A stretch of DNA of 64,000 nucleotides from Mangrovimicrobium sp048323675 (GCF_048323675.1 NZ_JBLWFK010000001.1:620001-684000), one strand, 5' to 3'; shown: positions 37,941-46,001, counted from the stretch's first letter. Translations and numbers: made by a program. The notes: a model not told the origin generated them from the letters alone.

Positions 37941-38358
37941 GCGACAAGTTGCGGCCCTGCTCGCGCCGGGACGCGCCGCGCAATCAGTGCAAAAGCGATC
38001 TTAACAGGGTGATTTACCGGTCTTTCGCCGGGCGGTACAGACTCGCGCGCACTGCCGTTGCACTGCCGATCAACCTGCCCGACCGGCAATGCTACTCTCA
38101 AGCGCACCCTGCCTGCCGATGTGCCCGGGCTACCTGACCGATATCGTGACCGAATCGATCGTGCCGGTAAATCTGAAGGGCGGCTCATAGTCGTGGTGTT
38201 GAATTGCACCGAATATTGATCCACTTCTAATAGATTTTTGCATTTGCCGTTGTCCCACCTGTGTCCAGGAAATGAGCTCCATAACAATCAGTTGGATGCT
38301 TTGGCCTGGGTGATTATTCAGTACAAATGGCGGGTCAAATTTCAGTCCAAATCAACAC
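37941..38358. other. Non-coding stretch with possible IS debris
   Basis: I see no convincing gene. The right part changes from GC-rich to AT-richer sequence. Near 38315-38350 two related motifs occur in direct order, TTCAGTACAAAT and TTCAGTCCAAAT, with GGCGGGTCAAAT between. Repeated terminal motifs like this are seen at ends of IS21-type elements, but no IS gene is attached, so it is only a suspicion. Confidence 0.35.
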
Positions 38359-38946
38359 TTCCAGGATTACGGGCTTCCCGATGCCATACGCACTGACAAT
38401 GGCATTCCCTTCGCGTCACCCAACGCGTTCTTCGGCCTCAGTCGGCTCTCGATCTGGTGGCTCAAACTCGGCATCAACATCGAACGCATCCAGCCGGGCC
38501 ACCCGGAACAGAACGGGCGCCATGAGCGCATGCATCTGACCCTGAAGAAGGAAGCGACCAAGCCGGCGTCCTTCAACTTCCTGCAGCAGCAGGGGCGCTT
38601 CGATGCCTTCCAGCAGGTTTACAACCAGGAGCGTCCGCACCAGGCATTGGGCGGGCAGTATCCCGCGGAAGTGTTTACACCTTCCGCTCGTCAATACCGG
38701 CCGGCTGAAGAGCCTGAGTATCCGTTCCACGACAAGGCAGTGAAGGTCACCAAGTGCGGCAGGATCTGTATGGGACGACGCAAGATCAACCTCAGCACCG
38801 TGTTTGGGGGTCAGGTGGTAGGCATACGGGAAGTCGCTGACAAGATCTGGCTGGTCAGCTTCATGGACTATGATCTAGGCTTCTTTGATGAGGAGTGCGG
38901 ACGGGTCGAGCCCGCCCTCAATCCCTGGCTACCGGAGAAACTGTAA
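38359..38946 (+). pseudogene. 5'-truncated IS481-type transposase
   Basis: The in-frame translation from 38359 reads FQDYGLPDAIRTDNGIPFAS, continues through QNGRHERMHLTLKKE and ends at 38946. This is the C-terminal half of a DDE/integrase-core transposase, with the second catalytic Asp in RTDNG and the Glu in GRHERMH. The first catalytic Asp and the DNA-binding half are missing; sequence to the left is unrelated. Downstream IS-end repeats are retained. It is inactive unless complemented. Confidence 0.8.
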
Positions 38947-38948
38947 AC

Positions 38949-38990
38949 CATGTCTCCGGTATGATCTGTAAAGGATGTCTCCAGTACGGA
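38949..38990. repeat. Right end of the IS481-type relic
   Basis: Two direct copies of ATGTCTCCRGTAYGA-type sequence (about 38950-38964 and 38975-38990) lie just after the transposase stop. Repeated ATGTCTCCGGT ends are characteristic of one IS481 subgroup. The end lies about ten bases from the integrated element's left att site. Confidence 0.55.
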
Positions 38991-39000
38991 CCGGAGGGAG

Positions 39001-39049
39001 GTGGTAGCTACGGATGGACTTGAACCATCGACCCCAGCATTATGAATGC
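39001..39049. repeat. Left attachment repeat (tRNA-Met 3' fragment)
   Basis: A 49-base perfect copy of 49545-49593. It contains the tRNA 3' end through the T arm to the 3' side of the anticodon stem; the 5' half of a tRNA is absent, so this is an att site, not a gene. Sequence diverges sharply at 39050. Confidence 0.93.
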
Positions 39050-39158
39050 CAATCGGTACCCCATACCCTTGTTTACTCGGCGTTACTATTCCAAATTAAT
39101 CTAATAAAATACAGTTACTTACCCATATTCTGAGTGCTAAGCTCAAACTCTGAGTTGT

Positions 39159-39192
39159 GTTGACTTGTTGACTATGTGTTGACTCGTTGACC
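39159..39192. promoter_or_regulatory. Probable integrase arm-type sites, left
   Basis: Four close repeats GTTGACT, GTTGACT, GTTGACT and GTTGACC start at 39159, 39167, 39178 and 39186, just before the integrase gene. Related repeats occur near the other end (49482-49513). Short direct repeats near both att cores are typical arm-binding sites of tyrosine integrases. They overlap the likely int promoter, which would give autoregulation. Confidence 0.6.
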
Positions 39193-39209
39193 CTAGCACT
39201 GGAGGGCGG

Positions 39210-40508
39210 ATGGCTAAGCACGAGGGGAAAATTACGAAGCGGGTAGCTGAGGCCTGGGCTTACAAACCGGGTGACGCGATCCTCTGGGATGGCAAGCTAA
39301 CCGGGTTCGGGGTGAAGGCCAACAAGGGCGGCTCAAAGTCCTACATCATCACCTACCGGAACCGCTACAACACACTGCGCCAGTACACCATCGGCAAGCA
39401 TGGCGGGAAACTGACCACCGAGGAATGCCGAAAGAAGGCTGAAGACCTGCTAGCGGATATCCGGCTGAATGGTGCCGACCCGCTTGAGGATCGTAAGGAG
39501 CGCCGTAAAGCCGCTACAGTGGACGAACTGCTAGACGTATACCTTGAGTCGTCCAAGTTCGCTGAGAAGGCTGAGAGCACCCGCTACGTGGACAAGGGGC
39601 GCATAGAACGCCACCTGAGGCCCACGCTAGGACAAATCCGGCTGGAGAAACTCACTCCCGATGATGTGCGCCGAGCCTATGCGGATATACGGGACGGTAA
39701 AACCAGTGTGGTGAAGAAATCCGGCAACGCGCGGGGTAGGGTGAATGTGCGCGGGGGCGATGGTGCTGCGCGTATGGCAATCCGGGTATTCCGGGCGATC
39801 CTGAATTGGGCCATTGCAGAGGGGAGGGCGACAGACAACCCGGCAACACACTTAGACCTTGCAGGCGATGGCAAGCGGGATTTGATATTGGAAACGCCGG
39901 AGCAGTACGCAGCACTATTTGACGCACTGGACAAGCTGGAGACTCTACGGAAGATTCCCGACTCTGCCGCCGATGCTATCCGGGTACTGGCGTTTACTGG
40001 AGCAAGGCGCAACGAAGTGGCTGGGCTGCGCTGGGAATGGGTAGACCTTGAAGCCGGGATATTCACCTTGCCGCCCAAGTCGCACAAGACAGGCCACAAA
40101 TCAGGGCAGGGCAAAACCATTGCCTTGAATTCGACAGCCCTCGCAATCGTGAAGGCCCGCCAGGGCAACAAAAGCGAGCATGTCTTTCCATCGTCGCGGG
40201 GTGATACGCATGTATCGCTTACCTCGAAACTCTGGAAGGAAATACGGAAAGAGTCGGGACTTCCTGAGGGACTGTCTAATCACTCTCTCCGGCACTCCCT
40301 GGGGACGATGATGGCCATGCAGGGGGCGCAGGCTGCGGAGATTATGGCGACCCTGGGGCATAGCCAGCTATCCACCGCACAGCGATACATTCACGCCAGC
40401 CGGGACGCGAAGGCCGCACTTGCCGAGAAGTACACCGGGACTATTTCAGGCGCGATGAAGAAGGGCAAGGCAAAAGTTGTGAAAATTAAACGGAAGGCAA
40501 GCAAGTGA
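39210..40508 (+). CDS. int: Tyrosine site-specific integrase, P4 type
   Basis: A 432-residue recombinase. It has an N-terminal DUF4102 arm-binding domain (about 1-95; GFGVKANKGGSKSYIITY), a SAM-like core-binding domain (about 100-205) and a C-terminal catalytic domain. Catalytic residues are Arg266 (TGAR), the HxxR box (HSLRH), the LGH motif and nucleophile Tyr393 (AQRYIH). All are intact, so it may be active. It inserts the element at the tRNA-Met 3' end. GGAGGG lies before ATG 39210. The next gene overlaps its stop by four bases. Confidence 0.95.
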   Translation: MAKHEGKITKRVAEAWAYKPGDAILWDGKLTGFGVKANKGGSKSYIITYRNRYNTLRQYTIGKHGGKLTTEECRKKAEDLLADIRLNGADPLEDRKERRKAATVDELLDVYLESSKFAEKAESTRYVDKGRIERHLRPTLGQIRLEKLTPDDVRRAYADIRDGKTSVVKKSGNARGRVNVRGGDGAARMAIRVFRAILNWAIAEGRATDNPATHLDLAGDGKRDLILETPEQYAALFDALDKLETLRKIPDSAADAIRVLAFTGARRNEVAGLRWEWVDLEAGIFTLPPKSHKTGHKSGQGKTIALNSTALAIVKARQGNKSEHVFPSSRGDTHVSLTSKLWKEIRKESGLPEGLSNHSLRHSLGTMMAMQGAQAAEIMATLGHSQLSTAQRYIHASRDAKAALAEKYTGTISGAMKKGKAKVVKIKRKASK

Positions 40509-41110
40509 ACGAATTTGAGAGAGCCATTCGCGATCAATTGAATGGCAGCCGTGACTATGGTGAGTCTAATCCGGCTTACACAGGTTTTGTCAAAGACCTG
40601 TCAAGCACCTTAGCTCAACTCAATTCAACACTTGGGAGTTTGCAGGGGCTTTGGCCTGAAGGTGCCAAACAAAGATATGAAATGGCCGCTAGGTCAATCA
40701 AAGACCTACACAGAAGTCTGTCACGTATGGGGGATAGTGAGCACCTCAATCTCATTCCGCCGAGCGAGGAAACGATGCAGGCACTTGGGCTGGATGACGA
40801 CTGCACCATGTTGGATTGCCGCCAAGCGATTGGCAGTTGGGTAAAGATTACCATTGCAATTGGTCAGGCGCTTGAACAAAAAAGTACCGTACAAAAGCGA
40901 GAATCAAAAACCGATAGGGCTGAGGGGGCTGTGCTTGTCATTGCGCAGGCGTGGCACAAAGCATTTGGAAAATGGCCTGCCGATAAGTCCACTGTGTTTG
41001 AGGGGCTGGTTAACAAACTTCTCGAGCTATGCCCCTGCGAGGAAGATAGTTTATCCCCTAACTCTATAAGCGGAATTTTAAAGGCTAATGTGTCAAAAAG
41101 ACGCGATTGA
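40505..41110 (+). CDS. Hypothetical protein after integrase
   Basis: A 201-residue, mostly helical and charged protein of no family I recognise. It starts at GTG 40505, overlapping the integrase stop, so it is translated with it. There is no signal peptide or membrane segment. Candidate roles such as element maintenance or regulation are guesses. Confidence 0.65.
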   Translation: MNEFERAIRDQLNGSRDYGESNPAYTGFVKDLSSTLAQLNSTLGSLQGLWPEGAKQRYEMAARSIKDLHRSLSRMGDSEHLNLIPPSEETMQALGLDDDCTMLDCRQAIGSWVKITIAIGQALEQKSTVQKRESKTDRAEGAVLVIAQAWHKAFGKWPADKSTVFEGLVNKLLELCPCEEDSLSPNSISGILKANVSKRRD

Positions 41111-41225
41111 TAGTTTCTGTTTTTGACTGTTAGCCATTCACTCGCACTCTTAGTATCACCACCTGAAGCATGACGTTACTTAAGAATTCTCTTGTAACGA
41201 AATTTCAGTTACTACAGGTGATGCT
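41111..41225. promoter_or_regulatory. Probable promoter region of the early operon
   Basis: The gap before the HTH gene holds repeated GTTAC/GTAAC half-sites (ACGTTACTTAAG, TTGTAACGAAA, CAGTTACTACA) suggesting an operator, and a clear AGGTGA ribosome site before ATG 41226. Exact promoter elements are not resolved. Confidence 0.4.
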
Positions 41226-41462
41226 ATGGAAACCTACAGCAAAGAGAAGCCCCGGCTGACTCGCAAAGAGGCGGCAGAATTTCTTAACGAAAACGGATTC
41301 CCTGGGACCGCAAAGACACTGCAAAAGCTTGCCAGTGTTGGTGGCGGTCCTGAATACCAAATCTTTGGCAATAAAGCGCTCTACCAGCCGCAGAGTCTTC
41401 TGGAGTGGGCACAGTCTCGTTTGTCTGCGCCGCGCCGCCATGCAGGGGAGGCCAGCGCATGA
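41226..41462 (+). CDS. AlpA/excisionase-like helix-turn-helix protein
   Basis: A 78-residue protein. RLTRKEAAEFLNENGFPGTAKTLQKL followed by a YQIFGNKALYQPQSLLEWAQ wing fits the MerR-like excisionase/AlpA fold (helix-turn-helix then DNA-contacting wing). Such proteins control excision or satellite gene expression. It is the first gene of a run of overlapping small genes. Confidence 0.65.
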   Translation: METYSKEKPRLTRKEAAEFLNENGFPGTAKTLQKLASVGGGPEYQIFGNKALYQPQSLLEWAQSRLSAPRRHAGEASA

Positions 41463-41671
41463 GTCTCCGCAAAGCAATCAACGACAAGTGCAAAGAATGC
41501 ATTTTCGACCCTGGTGCAGAGGGGAACTGGCGACAACAGGTTAGCGCCTGTACCAGCCCTAATTGCCCGCTGTTCCCTGTCCGACCCCAGAGTACAGCCC
41601 CAATATCTAATCGCACTGATACACCACAAAAAACGGGCAATTTGGCCCCGGAATTGGAGGGCGCAGCATGA
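41459..41671 (+). CDS. Small Cys-rich phage-type protein
   Basis: A 70-residue protein overlapping the previous stop (ATGA). Cys11, Cys14, Cys31 and Cys36 form a C-x2-C...C-x4-C pattern likely to bind zinc (KCKEC...ACTSPNCPLFPVRP). Proteins with this conserved layout are common in prophages but have no known function. Confidence 0.6.
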   Translation: MSLRKAINDKCKECIFDPGAEGNWRQQVSACTSPNCPLFPVRPQSTAPISNRTDTPQKTGNLAPELEGAA

Positions 41672-41871
41672 GCACCACCGCCTGCACTATTCCGTCTGTC
41701 CGACCTGGGACTAAAACCACCGCCGTTATTGAGCGCACAACCTGGACGCTGACTGTTGTTATCGACGGACAGCCGATTGTGAGCAAGTTCAAGGGGCGCG
41801 GCTTCACTTGCCTGGTGGAAAACCCGGCAATGCTGGCTGATGCCTTTCGCGCTCTGGTGGAAGTGGATTGA
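41668..41871 (+). CDS. Small hypothetical protein
   Basis: A 67-residue protein, ATGA-overlapped with the previous gene and with GGAGG upstream. It is predicted mostly beta (WTLTVVIDGQPIVSKFKGRGF). Family not recognised. Coupled translation supports it being real. Confidence 0.5.
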   Translation: MSTTACTIPSVRPGTKTTAVIERTTWTLTVVIDGQPIVSKFKGRGFTCLVENPAMLADAFRALVEVD

Positions 41872-41934
41872 TTAGATTGCCCCGCCGCGATTCTTGACGG
41901 GAGCGCGAACGGGGCATGACTGAGGAAGTCGAGA

Positions 41935-42225
41935 ATGAGTTTACCACAAGATATTTCCGAACTCGCGTATGAAGCATTACGTGAGACGAAATCAAAGCAG
42001 GCTCACAGGCTGGTTGAATATCTACTGGTGAACCCCTGCGCTTTTACCCATGAAATCGCTAGAGATTGCGCCATCGGCAATCTAAGCAGCGCCGCCTCTT
42101 ATGTGCGCCCTGCGCTCCAAAAGCGCGGCCTGAGCATTGTTGCGAGTCTACCTAAGCACAGGGTACGGAATCGCTTTGGCGAGCCCTCACAAGTGCATGA
42201 ATGGCGACTGGTGAGGCTTCGGTAA
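41935..42225 (+). CDS. Small winged-helix-like protein
   Basis: A 96-residue protein. QAHRLVEYLLVNPCAFTHEI and the following SSAASYVRPALQKRGLSI read as a helix-turn-helix with a winged end, as in small phage DNA-binding proteins. GAGG lies upstream. The stop overlaps the next start as TAATG. Confidence 0.5.
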   Translation: MSLPQDISELAYEALRETKSKQAHRLVEYLLVNPCAFTHEIARDCAIGNLSSAASYVRPALQKRGLSIVASLPKHRVRNRFGEPSQVHEWRLVRLR

Positions 42226-42632
42226 TGGCGAGGGCCAATTCCAAAAGAATGCTTCCCAATGGTCGAGCGAAGGGCTCAGAGGGCTTTTTTAAAGCCCTTC
42301 ACGCGATTTTCGACCACCCCGAGTACATAGCCCTGTCCAAGCAAACGAGAGCATTTATCTGGGATTTGGCGCGGCAATACAACCTGAGAAACAACGGTGA
42401 TTTGTCTGCGGCACTTGGAGCAATGGAGCAATGGGGCTGGACTCAATCTGAATTGAAGCGGGCCAGGAAAGAAGCCCTAGAAGCCGGATGGATTGAGGTT
42501 ACACGGTATCCACGTTTTCCACGCGATCCAACGTTGTACCGACTGGCATGGTTGCCAACCAGTCCCGAATTGAAGGACCGCGAGAAATTGGAACCCGCAG
42601 CATTCCGGCAACAAGTAAAGAGGCTCAAATGA
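42225..42632 (+). CDS. Possible replication-initiator-like HTH protein
   Basis: A 135-residue protein starting at ATG 42225 (TAATG with the previous gene; GAGG nine bases upstream). The helical core GFFKALHAIFDHPEYIALSKQTRAF with ARQYNLRNNGDLSAALGAMEQWGW looks like the winged-helix DNA-binding part of phage replication proteins. It lies directly before an array of inverted ACCAAYAAA repeats, as initiators often lie next to their origin. This is inference from fold pattern and position; no primase or helicase domain is present. Confidence 0.5.
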   Translation: MARANSKRMLPNGRAKGSEGFFKALHAIFDHPEYIALSKQTRAFIWDLARQYNLRNNGDLSAALGAMEQWGWTQSELKRARKEALEAGWIEVTRYPRFPRDPTLYRLAWLPTSPELKDREKLEPAAFRQQVKRLK

Positions 42633-42874
42633 TTAACAGAATTGAGGGGTCGCACAGAACCAATAAAACCCGGTTATTGGTTTTCCGTGACCAACAAACA
42701 GGTGAAACAGGGTCGAATTTGCCCCCTTGTTGGTTTCACACAACCAATAAACGCCACTTTTTGCCCAATTTATTGGTCGCTGAGCACCCACCTCTTAAGA
42801 GTCTTACCAGGGGGTTCTCTGAAAAGTGGCTATCTAAGGTGGTTAAACACAATTTGGGTCGGAAACTGGCATGA
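42629..42874 (+). CDS. Doubtful small ORF across the repeat array
   Basis: An 81-codon frame starting ATGA-overlapped with the previous stop. Much of it is the translation of the inverted repeat array, giving the recurrent TNK residues, and it resembles no family. The DNA repeats are more likely the functional feature. Kept because of the coupled start. Confidence 0.25.
   Translation: MINRIEGSHRTNKTRLLVFRDQQTGETGSNLPPCWFHTTNKRHFLPNLLVAEHPPLKSLTRGFSEKWLSKVVKHNLGRKLA
42658..42777. repeat. Six iteron-like ACCAAYAAA sites in three inverted pairs
   Basis: Sites: 42658-42666 (AACCAATAA), 42674-42682 (inverted), 42690-42698 (ACCAACAAA), 42727-42734 (inverted), 42742-42751 (AACCAATAAA) and 42769-42777 (inverted). 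Each consecutive pair is head to head, so three hairpins can form. In the second pair the arms extend to GTGACCAACAA against TTGTTGGTTTCAC. Repeated binding sites just after a candidate initiator gene suggest a replication origin or an operator array. Confidence 0.65.
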
Positions 42875-42924
42875 AACATTACGCAGTCATCAACCGCAAC
42901 CTCAGGTATCAAAAACGTCGAGTT

Positions 42925-43302
42925 CTACTCCAACTGGATACCGTGCCACTTACCTTGCCTAACTCGTTTTGTCACGAGCGCTTTGAAATCCTGCCAGCTA
43001 ATTTCCCCAGGACGCCTGTGCCGGTGCCGGTTACAGAATTCACACGCGGCAACAATGTTCGTGCCTGTGCATGGCCCACCTTGAGAAAACGGAACGAGAT
43101 GTTCTCCGGTGCATTTGAGAGCCAGGCACTTCTTTTGACTGATTCGATATTTGCTTGTCAGTTCTTCTGGGGATTCCCGCCACATTGGCGCACCACAGTA
43201 AAAACATCGGCCTTTCTGTTTGAAAAAGGCTCTCTTGCGTGGGGATTTAAGGTTCTTTGTGCGTTTCACAGCGTTCTCCAAGTAATAGAAGACAGACCAC
43301 AC
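42925..43302 (-). CDS. HNH endonuclease
   Basis: A 125-residue nuclease on the opposite strand to its neighbours. The zinc knuckle Cys33/Cys36 (CFYC) and Cys87/Cys90 (CEFC) frame the HNH core EHLVPFSQGG (His68), TNIVAAC (Asn82) and CNRHRH (Asn91/His93). Phage HNH enzymes of this size are often needed with terminase for DNA packaging. It is convergent with the early operon and divergent from the next genes, which suggests its own promoter. Confidence 0.85.
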   Translation of the reverse strand: MWSVFYYLENAVKRTKNLKSPRKRAFFKQKGRCFYCGAPMWRESPEELTSKYRISQKKCLALKCTGEHLVPFSQGGPCTGTNIVAACEFCNRHRHRRPGEISWQDFKALVTKRVRQGKWHGIQLE

Positions 43303-43454
43303 GAGTGCGGTTGTTCAGTTACCAGTCGAATGCTATGCGCGACATGGAAGGGTTGTTACTGGGCAAGTGTCGTCGCTAGTCGTAACAGTGTCAAGGCTAA
43401 GGCTTCAAGTGCCTTGCGAGAAAGAAATCAGAAAGCAACTACAGAGGACAGCCG

Positions 43455-43580
43455 ATGAACAGATTTCCTAGAAAGTGGGCAAGGCGAATGCGCAGGCGGT
43501 TGATGGAATGCGACATTCGACACGGCAAAAAACAGCGAAAGCAGGCAGCACGCAATCAACTCAAAGGAGAATCACCATGA
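43455..43580 (+). CDS. Very small basic protein (41 residues)
   Basis: ATG 43455 with GAGG upstream opens a 41-codon frame (MNRFPRKWARRMRRRLMECD and onward), rich in Arg, Lys and Gln. Its stop overlaps the next ATG (ATGA), and it carries that gene's AAGGAG inside it. Tight coupling supports translation. It may bind nucleic acid by charge alone; family unknown. Confidence 0.5.
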   Translation: MNRFPRKWARRMRRRLMECDIRHGKKQRKQAARNQLKGESP

Positions 43581-43882
43581 AACGCAAACCACAACCCGAA
43601 ACGACCAGGGCCGATGGCGGAAACTACGAACTTGCTGTGATGCAAGCCGCTGTAAATTCAGTAGTGACGTTATTTAACACCCTGACTCAATTCCAGTGGA
43701 GCCAGGGACACAAGCGGGAGATAGAGGCGCTAGTCACACGAATACAAACCAGGCAGCACGACATTCGCGCAGTATTGGATTTTGATACTGACGGGGCGCT
43801 GACATTCAAATTCTATGAATTGCGCAATGGAAAAACCGGGCGCGAAATCATGGATGCCACGCCTACCCGGAAGGTAAATTAA
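43577..43882 (+). CDS. Hypothetical protein
   Basis: A 101-residue protein from ATG 43577, with AAGGAGA upstream. The helical part (NYELAVMQAAVNSVVTLFNT) is followed by an IQTRQHDIRAVLDFD segment. No family is recognised. It is the last gene before the LexA box and lies in the same direction as the capsid genes. Confidence 0.5.
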   Translation: MKRKPQPETTRADGGNYELAVMQAAVNSVVTLFNTLTQFQWSQGHKREIEALVTRIQTRQHDIRAVLDFDTDGALTFKFYELRNGKTGREIMDATPTRKVN

Positions 43883-43884
43883 TG

Positions 43885-43900
43885 CTGTATATACATACAG
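43885..43900. promoter_or_regulatory. LexA (SOS) box before the morphogenesis genes
   Basis: CTGTATATACATACAG fits the gammaproteobacterial LexA consensus CTGT-N8-ACAG exactly, with an AT-rich spacer and G/C flanks making an 18-bp near palindrome. It lies 140 bases upstream of the protease-capsid genes. This suggests induction after DNA damage, together with an SOS-induced helper. Promoter elements were not resolved. Confidence 0.75.
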
Positions 43901-44024
43901 CTTGTGTTAAACTGGCCTTGTGCTTGGGTGTTCGCCGGACATCTTGCACGATACCCCCCGAGATACGAGCGCAGTTCGGATTCTCCAGGGAGAGGCTTTA
44001 TGCCCCTGACTTGGAGAATTTCAA

Positions 44025-44696
44025 ATGACTGCACGGCTCACGCCCCTAATCCACGAAATCAAGCGCGGCTCCCTCACCGAGGAAGGCGTATTTTCCGGCT
44101 ACGCCTCTACCTGGGGCGGGCCACCTGATGCCCACGGTGACATTATCGAGCGCGGCGCATTCCTGAACGCCATATCTAAACACATAGACGCGGGCACCAT
44201 GCCTGCAATGCTCTGGAGTCACGACCTTAAAGAGCCTGTTGGCACATGGTTAAGCATTCGGGAGGATGACAAGGGCTTACTGGTAGAGGGCAAGCTATCC
44301 CTGGGGACCACACGAGGGGCGGAAGCGTACAGCCTGATGAAAGATGGTGCTCTGTCTATGTCGATTGGCTTTGTCGTCGCCCCAGACGGTACGGAAAAGC
44401 GCGGCTCTACCCGGTATATCACCGATATTTTTCGACTGGCAGAGGTTTCCCTTGTGGCGATCCCTGCCAACCACTACGCACAGATAACGGAAGTCAAAAA
44501 CCGTCCGGTTACTGTTCAAGAATTCAAAGATGCCCTGCGCAGCATGGGCTTCTCTAACAGCGAAAGTAAGTTTGTCACCACAAACGGCTTTCGTGAATTT
44601 CTCGCTCCGCGGGAGCGTTCCCCCATCGACCTGCTAACGCAGAAGGTTGATGCAGTGTTACGCATCCTGGAGAACGGAAATGAACACCGAAACTAA
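44025..44696 (+). CDS. HK97-family prohead protease
   Basis: A 223-residue S78 peptidase that processes the capsid precursor in the procapsid. The opening GVFSGYASTWGGPPDAHGD is typical. The catalytic triad is visible as His66 (LWSHD), Ser111 (ALSMSIGF) and Glu140 (LAEVSL). ATG 44025 follows a leader of about 140 bases with the LexA box. It overlaps the capsid gene by 17 bases. Confidence 0.93.
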   Translation: MTARLTPLIHEIKRGSLTEEGVFSGYASTWGGPPDAHGDIIERGAFLNAISKHIDAGTMPAMLWSHDLKEPVGTWLSIREDDKGLLVEGKLSLGTTRGAEAYSLMKDGALSMSIGFVVAPDGTEKRGSTRYITDIFRLAEVSLVAIPANHYAQITEVKNRPVTVQEFKDALRSMGFSNSESKFVTTNGFREFLAPRERSPIDLLTQKVDAVLRILENGNEHRN

Positions 44697-45726
44697 ACTT
44701 ATCGCCGCCCTGAGCGGTATTGTCGATATTCAGAAATGTATTCTGTATGGCGTTAAACCCACCATGCAGACCAAAGCCGAAAGGCTATTGGAAACTGCCA
44801 CCCTGTCGGAAGTGGTAGGCGGGAACAGTTGCTTTAATCTGGAGTTGGGCCGCAGGGAGGTTAAGTCTGCCATCCTGTCCACAGGGGCCATTAACGACCC
44901 GCTGGTGCCTTCTGGTACGCCTACGCTGGACTATGGGGCGCGTAGATCGCTGTTCCTGCAAGACCTGTTGCCGACCTTCCCGACTAACAACGGGGCAATC
45001 GAGATCCCGGTACTGTCGAGCAAGACGAACAACGCAGGCCCGCAGGTAGGGAATTCACCTGAACAACGGGAGAACGTCGAGGTTGGGGAATCCGCCTATG
45101 CCTTCACTAACAGCTTTGTTCCGGTTGAGACCATAGGCCACACCCTCCCTGTATCCAAACAGATATTTGAGGATTCCGGTCAACTGGACGGTTTTATCAG
45201 CACTGAAATGCTGTACGGGCTGGCAGAGGCCATAGAGGATCAGTTACTCAATGGAGCCGGGACGACTGGCACCTTGGACGGACTGCTGAACAACGCAACC
45301 GCCTGGGCTAATGAGTCACCGAATATTACCAATGAGGTTGATGTTATCCGCTCTGCGATCAAGCAGGTACGGCTGGCTAACTTCGCGCCCAATGGTGTCA
45401 TTCTCAATGAGTCCGACTGGTACGACATTGAGACCCGCAAGCAGGAAAGCGCCTCAGACGCCTATGTAGCGGGCGCACCGCGCTTAGGTGGTGAACCCCG
45501 CATCTGGGGCATCCCTGTCTACGTTAGCAACGTGATGGCCTCTGGCAGCTTCCTAGTGGCTGACTTCAACCGCTGCGGGATTGTGTTTGAGAATCAGGCC
45601 GCATTGCTTGAGGTCTCAGCGAATCACGGGACCAACTTCACCCGAGGCATGTTGCAGTTTATGGCCTCCTCCCGGCTGGCACTGGTGAATACCAACCCGC
45701 TGGCTATGGTCACAGGGAGCCTGTAA
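44680..45726 (+). CDS. HK97-fold major capsid protein
   Basis: A 348-residue shell protein starting inside the end of the protease gene. It has a short N-terminal delta-like segment (about 1-60), then GAINDPLVPSG, RRSLFLQDLLP, and the A-domain/P-domain pattern with EAIEDQLLNGAGTTGTLDGLL and GVILNESDW. FTRGMLQFMASSRLAL is the typical end. Length is normal after loss of most of the delta domain. It is intact with no frameshift. Confidence 0.93.
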   Translation: MNTETKLIAALSGIVDIQKCILYGVKPTMQTKAERLLETATLSEVVGGNSCFNLELGRREVKSAILSTGAINDPLVPSGTPTLDYGARRSLFLQDLLPTFPTNNGAIEIPVLSSKTNNAGPQVGNSPEQRENVEVGESAYAFTNSFVPVETIGHTLPVSKQIFEDSGQLDGFISTEMLYGLAEAIEDQLLNGAGTTGTLDGLLNNATAWANESPNITNEVDVIRSAIKQVRLANFAPNGVILNESDWYDIETRKQESASDAYVAGAPRLGGEPRIWGIPVYVSNVMASGSFLVADFNRCGIVFENQAALLEVSANHGTNFTRGMLQFMASSRLALVNTNPLAMVTGSL

Positions 45727-46001
45727 TGCAATACATGCTCTATGCCAGGGATGGCTCTATCAAACACCACACGGAAGCCGGTAGTGATGCAGAAGCCTAT
45801 GAGCGACTTGCCAGAAGCCTGAACTATGAATCCTTTCAGGCAATGGCCGACGATCTGGGGTACAGCTTCAACGACTTCATGTTGACCCGCCTTGAGAACG
45901 AAACCAGAGACCACGGCGAGCAGGATATGTCGGGGCTATGGGATAGCCAGAAGCGATCAATGCAAGGCGCGTTCAAGTTGCTGCGCAGGGGTGGTGGGTG
46001 A
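45726..46001 (+). CDS. Small hypothetical protein after capsid
   Basis: A 91-residue acidic protein starting TAATG with the capsid stop. It is predicted helical, with AEAYERLARSLNYESFQAMADDLGY. Position suggests a head accessory or connector role, but there is no recognisable domain. Its stop overlaps a following ATG (TGATG). Confidence 0.55.
   Translation: MQYMLYARDGSIKHHTEAGSDAEAYERLARSLNYESFQAMADDLGYSFNDFMLTRLENETRDHGEQDMSGLWDSQKRSMQGAFKLLRRGGG

Noticed and set aside
39001..39049. A second tRNA-Met gene at the left end
   Set aside because: Only the 3' part is present; the D arm and 5' acceptor strand are missing, so it is the att copy.
42658..42777. A CRISPR array
   Set aside because: The repeats are only 8-10 bp, alternate in direction and have irregular spacing; there are no cas genes.
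42871..43458. Plus-strand 195-codon frame opposite the HNH gene
   Set aside because: It is antisense to a protein with a complete HNH motif, and its own sequence fits no family.
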